A program made the translations under genes and the position numbers. Below the pieces are notes generated by a model. That model made no database searches, was not told where the DNA came from, and saw nothing but the letters and a program-made list of their open reading frames with translations. Source: Apricaphanius iberus (lineage: Eukaryota > Chordata > Actinopteri > Cyprinodontiformes > Aphaniidae). Taken from it: a stretch of 64,000 nt of DNA. Shown in pieces: positions 58,363 through 64,000 of the stretch. Numbering within the stretch: the stretch's first letter is position 1; the number at the start of each line of letters is the position of its first letter. The stretch lies in contig JAPXFQ010001965.1 of the NCBI GenBank assembly GCA_028564705.1, forward strand, positions 62,001-126,000, given 5' to 3'.

Positions 58363-59891
58363 CAGGTAAAACAAAACAAAAAAAAAATGAATATCTTGCA
58401 AAAGTTAATTCATTTCAGTAATTCAGCTTAAAATATGAAACTATTATGATATAGACTCATTACATGAACAGCAAGATATTTCAAGCCATTATTTGTTATA
58501 AGTGTACGAAAACCCCAAATTCGAAATCTCAGAAAATTAGAATATCTGAAAAGGTTTAATATTTTAGGCTCAAAGTTTCACACCATAATGAACTAATCAA
58601 GAAAAAACACCTGCAAATGGTTCCTGAGCCTTTAAATGGCCTCTCGGTCTAGTTTAGTGGGAATCACATTCATGGAGAAGACTGCTGACCTGACGGTTGA
58701 CCAGCAAACCATCATTCACACCCTCCCTAAGAAGAGAAAGCCTAACCCCTCCTTTCCACCAGACGCGTAAACAGCACGTTACAGGAGCAGCACGTCATAC
58801 GCAGCTGATAGCCACTGTGGTAGTTTCCCCGGGAGGCGAAATCAGTGCGAGTCTGCCCCGTCTGAAGAGCATCATTTCGTAGCACTTTTCTAAATATACG
58901 CGGCGGTCCTATTTTCTATGTGGTACACCTCTGAAATGTGTCAATTTTGACATGCTGGATAGGTGAAGACAGGAAATCAGACAGCTCTGCATGCGGAAAT
59001 TTTCAAAATAAAACAAACATGCTGCTTTCTGGTTGATTTGCTTAAAAAAAAAGGTCACTACCTGTGTGGCACGGTGAGAAGTCAATACCTCGCTGGAGGG
59101 TCTCATTTGTGTTTCATCAATGACGACGACCAGTTGATGATTGAAGTGGAGAAGCACTCAATCATGCGTGACCCCAGTCACACTTTTTATAAAGACAACG
59201 TCAAGAAAGATAAGGCATGGAGTGATGCATCTGCTGGGTCAAGATGGTGAGTTCATGCTACTTATGAACATTTTTTTTCCCCATTCTATATGCAACCTTT
59301 TCAGTAATGCAAGCTAAAATAAAGGGGCCCAGAAGTGTTAATAATTAAACTACAATGAACTTACCAAAATAAATAAAATTTCATGCTCTCTGTGACAGTT
59401 TCTTCCCTGCGTGCCTCAAACGCCCCCGGTTACTGTGCTCGATTGGGCAGTGAACTGGCCTGACCTGAACCCCATAGAGAATCCATGGAGCTTTGCCAAG
59501 AAAAGGTTAGAGACATGAGACCAAACAATGCAAAAGAGCTGAAGCATTCTGGTCTTCCATAACACCTAATAATTGCCACAGGCTGATAACATCCATTCCA
59601 TGCCACATTGAGGCAGTAATTGATACAAAAGGGGCCCAAACCAAGTACTGGGTACACATGCATTATTAATCTTTTCAGAAGTCCAACATTCTCTAACTAA
59701 AATCTTTTTTTTTATGGATTAAATGTGATATTCAAATTTTTAGAGATTATTTTATTTTCCATAAGCCATAATCATTCGAATTAAAATGACTAAAGGCTTT
59801 AAATATCTTGCTTTGAAATGTATCAGTCTATATCATAGAAAGAAAAAAAAACAACTTTTGCACGATATTCATATTTTTTGAGTTACACCTG
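58363..59891 (+). pseudogene. Tc1-like element (F), split by a Harbinger-like fragment
   Basis: The left end TA|CAGGTAAAACAAAAC (TA 58361-58362) with AATGAATATCTTGCAAAAGT pairs with the right end, which inverted reads CAGGTGTAACTCAAAAAATA, then TGAATATCGTGCAAAAGT (TA 59892-59893). TCTCAGAAAATTAGAATAT marks the family. Transposase traces on the plus strand are GACGGTTGACCAGCAAACCA (N-terminal part) and, from 59444, GGGCAGTGAACTGGCCTGAC and GAACCCCATAGAGAATCCAT (W..N.PDLNPIENPW). Between them, about 58745-59437 is foreign and part of the transposase is lost. Confidence 0.82.
58745..59437 (+). mobile_element. Harbinger-like fragment with a MADF-like exon
   Basis: Starts CCCCTCCTTTCCACCAGACG after TAA, resembling a PIF/Harbinger end with its 3-bp target; the matching right end was not found. 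Within it, 59130-59232 encodes LMIEVEKHSIMRDPSHTFYK, then DNVKKDKAW, resembling the start of a MADF/Myb-like DNA-binding domain (LI..V..H..L.D...YKD...K..AW). This is followed by ATG|GTGAGT, a good splice donor. Harbinger elements carry such a second protein beside the transposase. Boundaries and identity are tentative. Confidence 0.4.
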
Positions 59892-60309
59892 TATTCTAAT
59901 ACACGCACAATTGAGCATTATTGAGAAAGAAAACTGTAAATTGTATGACTGAGAATCAGTATGAAGAAGCAGTTTCTGTAAATTATTGGAATGATTTTCT
60001 TTTGAAATAATAAAAAAATAATAATAATATACGCACAATATACAAAACATAGGTGTAATAAAATCTACACACATCATAGATGTGACAGAACTTGAAGTTC
60101 CAAAAAATGTGCCTCTTAATTTCCCATTAATGCTCATGTGAAATCTTTTTAGATTTATTAACATGTTGGTTAAAATTGGAAATAATGTAAAATAAGTTTA
60201 ACTATCCAGTCACAGCTAATCAGTACAAATCCATAAATTAAGACTAAAACTACAAATTGAGTTGTTGTTTTTTTTTTGTCACTAAGAAATCAACTCTTCA
60301 GATTTGTGG

Positions 60310-60425
60310 AAATGGTAAATAAATGGCGAGTACCAGCAGACCAGTAGCTCTATTTAGTCACTATGGACCCCAAAGCCCTTTACACTACTGTCATTCACCC
60401 ATTCACACACACATTTGTTTAGTGT
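60310..60425 (-). mobile_element. SINE/LINE 3' part
   Basis: On the minus strand it reads GTGTGAATGGGTGAATGACA, GTGTAAAGGGCTTTGGGGTC and ACTAAATAGAGC, the same kind of 3' module as the SINE at 11942. No tRNA-like head is present. Confidence 0.6.
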
Positions 60426-61089
60426 AAATGTGGCATGAGCATTTTTTTTTCTGTATAGATCATGTGGCCATCCACCAGGAGTAATGTGCCCTACAAAAAG
60501 CTGGGGTAAAGACTTGGCTTCGGACTTCAGATATTGGCCGAGCTATTGACAACTCGGGCTCTTTTTCTGTAGCTTCCAGCCAAGACATTAGCATTTGAAT
60601 AAATTGTAATAAACAGCTCAGGATCATAAATTGAATTCTGGGATTAAGTCAGACAGATAATGGCAAACGATTAGACTATATTAAGGATTCAAATATCTTG
60701 TTTGTCATTATTGATTTAGCAAACCCTTGACAAGGTTCACACTGTTTATCCTCCTGACTGTGAATCCTGATCTTGACAAAGGCAGAGCAAGAAGAGGAGA
60801 ATCTGCTCAAACTCATCCGTCTATATAACACCTTCTTGCTGGCTCTTACGTCTCTTTATGTGAGTGTCAAACTCAGACTAATCTGTTAGTGTTGTTGCTA
60901 TGGGTTCTCAGCTCATTTGTGACCTTTAAGATTGAAAATAAGAGACAAAGTCTTAGCCTTAGCTCAGCTGTGCTTTGTCCCCATTTTATATTGGTTAGGT
61001 TCTCATTAAATATTTAAAACAGAGTTTCACTCAAATACTAAGCAGATTTGCAAATGAAATGATGCCTTTCAATAGGTCAATCCTTTTTG

Positions 61090-61620
61090 TATGTGTTTTG
61101 AATCAGGTTAGTTTTTTCTCAATGTTAGCTTCCTTAATATTTTAATTCTGTTATGTTTTCATTCCGTCTCACCTTAGATATTTATACTTTTGCTGTATCG
61201 ATCTTTTATTATCTGTTCCACTTTATTTCTCTCATCAGGATTGTTTTCTGTCCAGTCTTCTCTTCTGTTTATTCTTTTGTTTTCTCCTACCATTTTGTCA
61301 CTTTACCAGCTGCTTTCTTCTCCCTCTGTTAAATCATTCACTCACCTGCAGTGTGTTCCAATCAGCCATCTGTTTCTCATCCAGCAATCAGTTCTCCTAG
61401 TATTTAAGGTCCTCCCTTTTAGTCACTTGCTGTCAGATCCTACTTTTAGATAATGCTTTCCTGTTAGTTTTTAAGTTTCCTCTGTGACCGCCCAATGTCC
61501 ATGCTGTATGTTCTTGTTTCGAGTTTTTAACCCCACATTAAATAATAAATTTTTATTAAATGTAATTTGACTTTTTATCCACCAGAAGCTCTCTGCATTT
61601 GAGTCCTTTAAAACCTCCAA
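61090..61620 (+). mobile_element. probable retroelement (LTR-like) fragment
   Basis: A CT-rich run with CACCTGCAGTGTGTTCCAAT, ATCAGTTCTCCTAGTATTTA and AGGTCCTCC, followed by AATAATAAATTTTTATTAAA and CTCTGCATTTGAGTCCT. This order (promoter-like TATTTAAGG, then a polyadenylation signal, then TGCATTTGAGTC) is common in teleost LTR-type repeats. No TG...CA ends or target duplication could be fixed. Confidence 0.4.
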
Positions 61621-62064
61621 ACATGAAAGAAATGGGTTTAATAAATAAAATGTTATAAAAAAAAAAACTTTTATCAAAATTAAGAACATTACATACTTCC
61701 AGGTCAAATCTGCCAGTTTAAAACACCCTTTCTATGTACAGTAACCACCCACATTCCATATCAATGGAAACCTAAGATTCTTTATTTTCCAATGATCTAT
61801 GCCAATCACAGATACATTCTTAACTGTAGACAGAACAAATCGTTTAGCCAAACCACTCCGAAAGCAAAATGAAAGAACAGAGGCGTCTAAAAAAAAAAAA
61901 ACCTTTTTACATCTATAAGGGCCCAGTTTATGCACCAATAAAAGTAGTCTACAACAAATTTTATGTGTACAATCCAACATAATCTGCTGTTCAAACCCTT
62001 CATAATCTCCTTCCTGGGGTATATGTCTCGCAATGTTGTTATCCTAACTACCGGGAGTATGCTT

Positions 62065-62606
62065 ATAGTTATGGAGAGAAAATAGGCTCAAACCATCTGT
62101 GTGTGCACAATTAATGATTTGTAACGTTGTCAGCCTGTTTGTGTTTAACTTTGGGTACTTATATGTATAATGCACGATATTTAATGCAAAAAATATGTTT
62201 ACATCATGTACGCAAAAATCTGGGGATGTGAAATGAGTCTCAAAACCCCTTGTGCACTTGTAACTCTGATATGTGAATAGTGTGAATTTGTCTGTGTCTG
62301 CATATGTATTTAACCATTTGTATGCGTAGGAGCTTTTTTATATTCACAAGTTGGTTTAAAGTTAGTTTCATTTTAAATTGTGTGCGTAAATGTATTTTGT
62401 ACTCGTAATTTATTGATAGTTGTGGGCAAATTAAAATATATTAATTTAATTACCTGAATTTATGCATGAAACGTATTTTACAGTTTACAAATCATGTTTT
62501 ACACATCCAAGTACCCAAAGTTACACAGAAACAGGCCGTCACAAGTTACAAATCAAGTATTACAAACACAGAGATTTTTTGAGTCAACTTTCGCTTCATA
62601 CATAGT
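62065..62606. repeat. long imperfect palindrome, probable MITE
   Basis: The core arms 62116-62166 and 62502-62554 pair over about 50 bases: GATTTGTAACGTTGTCAG and GCCTGTTTGTGTTTAACTTT face GATTTGTAACTTGTGACG and GCCTGTTTCTGTGTAACTTT (inverted), both continuing TGGGTACTT. Pairing extends outward with gaps through TCTGTGT, CTCAAA and TATG(G/A)AG(A/C)GAAA to about 62065 and 62606. There is no clear target duplication and no coding sequence. Confidence 0.75.
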
Positions 62607-64000
62607 AGCTCAAAAATTGCATTGTCCTACCGATGGTGTAAGTTTTGATTGATATCTTTCTTGATCCCATAGGTGAAGGGTAACCCCACTGTTGTGGCAA
62701 AATCTTAAAATTATTGGCTGAGGAATGAAAGGTACCTTTCCCTGTTCTTACATATGTGACTTAACCAACTCACAGCGTAGTATAATGGTGACTGATGCAT
62801 AAAATAATCAATCAAATCATATCACTCTCCACCTTCCGAGTACATACCCCCATTCGGGTATGCCATCGGTTCCTGAAATGGCCTCGAAAACGGCCCGACC
62901 CGATAAAGTGGAGACACCAGTATGAAGATATTTTGGCAACATTGCAAAACACACTTTCAAAAAAAGTACTTTGTTTGAGAAGAGACGGTTAGGGTTTAAT
63001 CAGAGAATGGCAGTAATGTTATGCATTTCCTCTCGAGAGGACATATATAGAACACTTTTGGCAAACATTTTTCTTACTTTCAGACCTGGAGAGGGTAAAG
63101 GCAATACTTCAGGCGATAGACCCATCAGGATGCTTTCCAGTACACCACTACCAATTCAAAACCATATACTTTTAGAAAATCAATGGGTGAACACAACATT
63201 TCAGCTCTTTCAGTTTATTCAAAATCCAATCTGTTTGTAACAACATTTAAACAGATTCTGACTATAGTATAAAAAACTTAATGTTAACTTTATGTTAAAT
63301 GCATACAAAATACATAAGTAAAGCTTAACAATATTTATTTTTCTTTGCTATCGGAAAAAATTCAAAAAGTGCTAAAGGTGTTAATGCTTTATTTTTTCGG
63401 ATGCAAAAGAAAAGAATAGAATAATTTTGTAAAAAAAAATCAAAATCTAGAGCTTTTTTGGGAACGAAAACAACTGTTTAGAGCAGCAAGAGCTGAAAAA
63501 TGTTCTCAAATGAAGTAATATCAAACATTATGGTATTTAAAATGAAGGCTTAAATAAACACTACCTAAAATGAGCCCAGATTAATTTTTTTTTATTCACA
63601 TTTTAGTGACTGATGAGCCTTGGAGTATTTTGAAAACTATACAATTATACTGTAATGAAAAATTTTAGAACCATGATTTAAAGTTGATCAGAGTACAAAT
63701 ACATGTCACCAATTATGTACTGCAGGTGTTGATTGGATGACATTGTTTTTTAATGCCTTTATTAATTCAATTTGGTAAGCTTGTCATTTTAATGGATGTC
63801 CTCTCTCTAATAGACAGATGGTTAGTGTCTAACACTGATCAATAAGTATTTTTTCCTCTCTGTCGCAGCATGTAGCTAATTTTGTATGCTCAAAAGCCTT
63901 GAGGCTACATGATGAATATTTTTAGGCTTTCTTGAATGAATCAAAACGTGAAATAAAGAACAGATTATCTTCTTACAATGCAATGTTCTGCTGGTAAATG

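Larger units (their letters stand above)
25861..64000 (-). other. luzp2: luzp2 intron 1 (partial, over 38 kb)
   Basis: Everything right of exon 2 appears to be first-intron sequence. Identified elements are listed separately. The stretches 25870-29580, 31020-32360, 34890-35100, 36250-36850, 38870-39470, 40090-42260, 42620-43240, 43380-44015, 45890-46910, 47630-50650, 52650-57265, 57410-58360, 59900-60300, 60430-61090, 61620-62060 and 62610-64000 show no gene, RNA or paired repeat ends that I can defend. 30600-30780 looks like a decayed piece of a MITE with a GGGTTGGGAAACACTG end. Several non-repetitive parts are flagged as candidate conserved elements. No minus-strand frame with an initiator ATG, hydrophobic signal peptide and phase-2 donor was recognised. 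Confidence 0.6.

Noticed and set aside
61190..61453. An 87-codon hydrophobic plus-strand frame (MLYRSFIICSTLFLSSGLFS)
   Set aside because: It looks like a membrane protein only because the DNA is CT-rich; it lies within an LTR-like repeat fragment.
62795..63240. Two overlapping plus-strand frames (65 and 89 codons)
   Set aside because: They contain slightly GC-rich text (CGAAAACGGCCCGACCCG) that might be old retroelement coding sequence. No motif is recognisable, and the second frame starts within the first out of register.
25870..64000. luzp2 exon 1 (start codon and signal peptide)
   Set aside because: I looked on the minus strand for an ATG, a short hydrophobic stretch and a phase-2 GT donor. 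Hydrophobic frames such as 61471-61707 and 39812-40093 lie in AT-rich or transposon sequence and lack a matching donor. Exon 1 probably lies beyond the window.

Overview
The window reads as vertebrate nuclear DNA, almost certainly from a ray-finned (teleost) fish. It is AT-rich, has very little coding sequence, and is filled with the element set typical of teleosts: Tc1-like elements, hAT elements with 8-bp target duplications, TTAA-flanked Kolobok-type elements, L2 and other LINEs, a tRNA-derived SINE and a solo LTR. No bacterial, plasmid, phage or CRISPR feature is present.

The only host gene I can support is luzp2 (leucine zipper protein 2), on the minus strand. Three small coding exons lie at 25860-25743, 7727-7657 and 1255-1174. 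Each has canonical splice sites, their phases match (2/0/2/0), and together they give 90 consecutive residues of LUZP2-type coiled coil. I call them exons 2, 3 and 4. Exon 1 (signal peptide) was not found and probably lies beyond 64000; later exons lie left of base 1. The window is therefore the end of intron 1 (over 38 kb), intron 2 (18.0 kb), intron 3 (6.4 kb) and the start of intron 4.

Layout: 1-7.7 kb (introns 4 and 3) holds an APE-type LINE endonuclease relic, a solo LTR with a 5-bp target duplication, and an L2-type 3' tail. 7.7-25.7 kb (intron 2) is the most transposon-dense part. It has a SINE, a hAT with a TA-flanked MITE inside it, two hATs nested in a MITE beside a Tc1 relic, and a multi-level nest at 17.4-25.4 kb. 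In that nest a Tc1 element contains a hAT, which contains an L2 LINE, which contains a younger Tc1 with 318-bp inverted repeats.

25.9-64 kb (intron 1) has MITEs at 29.6-31.0 kb and two parallel copies of a decayed Tc1-plus-flank block (32.7-34.9 and 36.9-38.7 kb). It also has a Kolobok-type element with a THAP-domain relic and an inserted LINE (44.0-45.9 kb), a second TTAA-flanked element split by an L2 tail (46.9-47.6 kb), and a Tc1 split by a hAT (50.7-52.6 kb). Further right are a Tc1 split by a Harbinger-like fragment (58.4-59.9 kb) and a long imperfect palindrome (62.1-62.6 kb). Between these are AT-rich, non-repetitive stretches, some of which look like candidate conserved non-coding elements.

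No element seen here looks able to move itself; the closest is the inner Tc1 at 20.9-22.6 kb, whose transposase has one frameshift. All family names come from recognising motifs and ends by eye, not from database searches.
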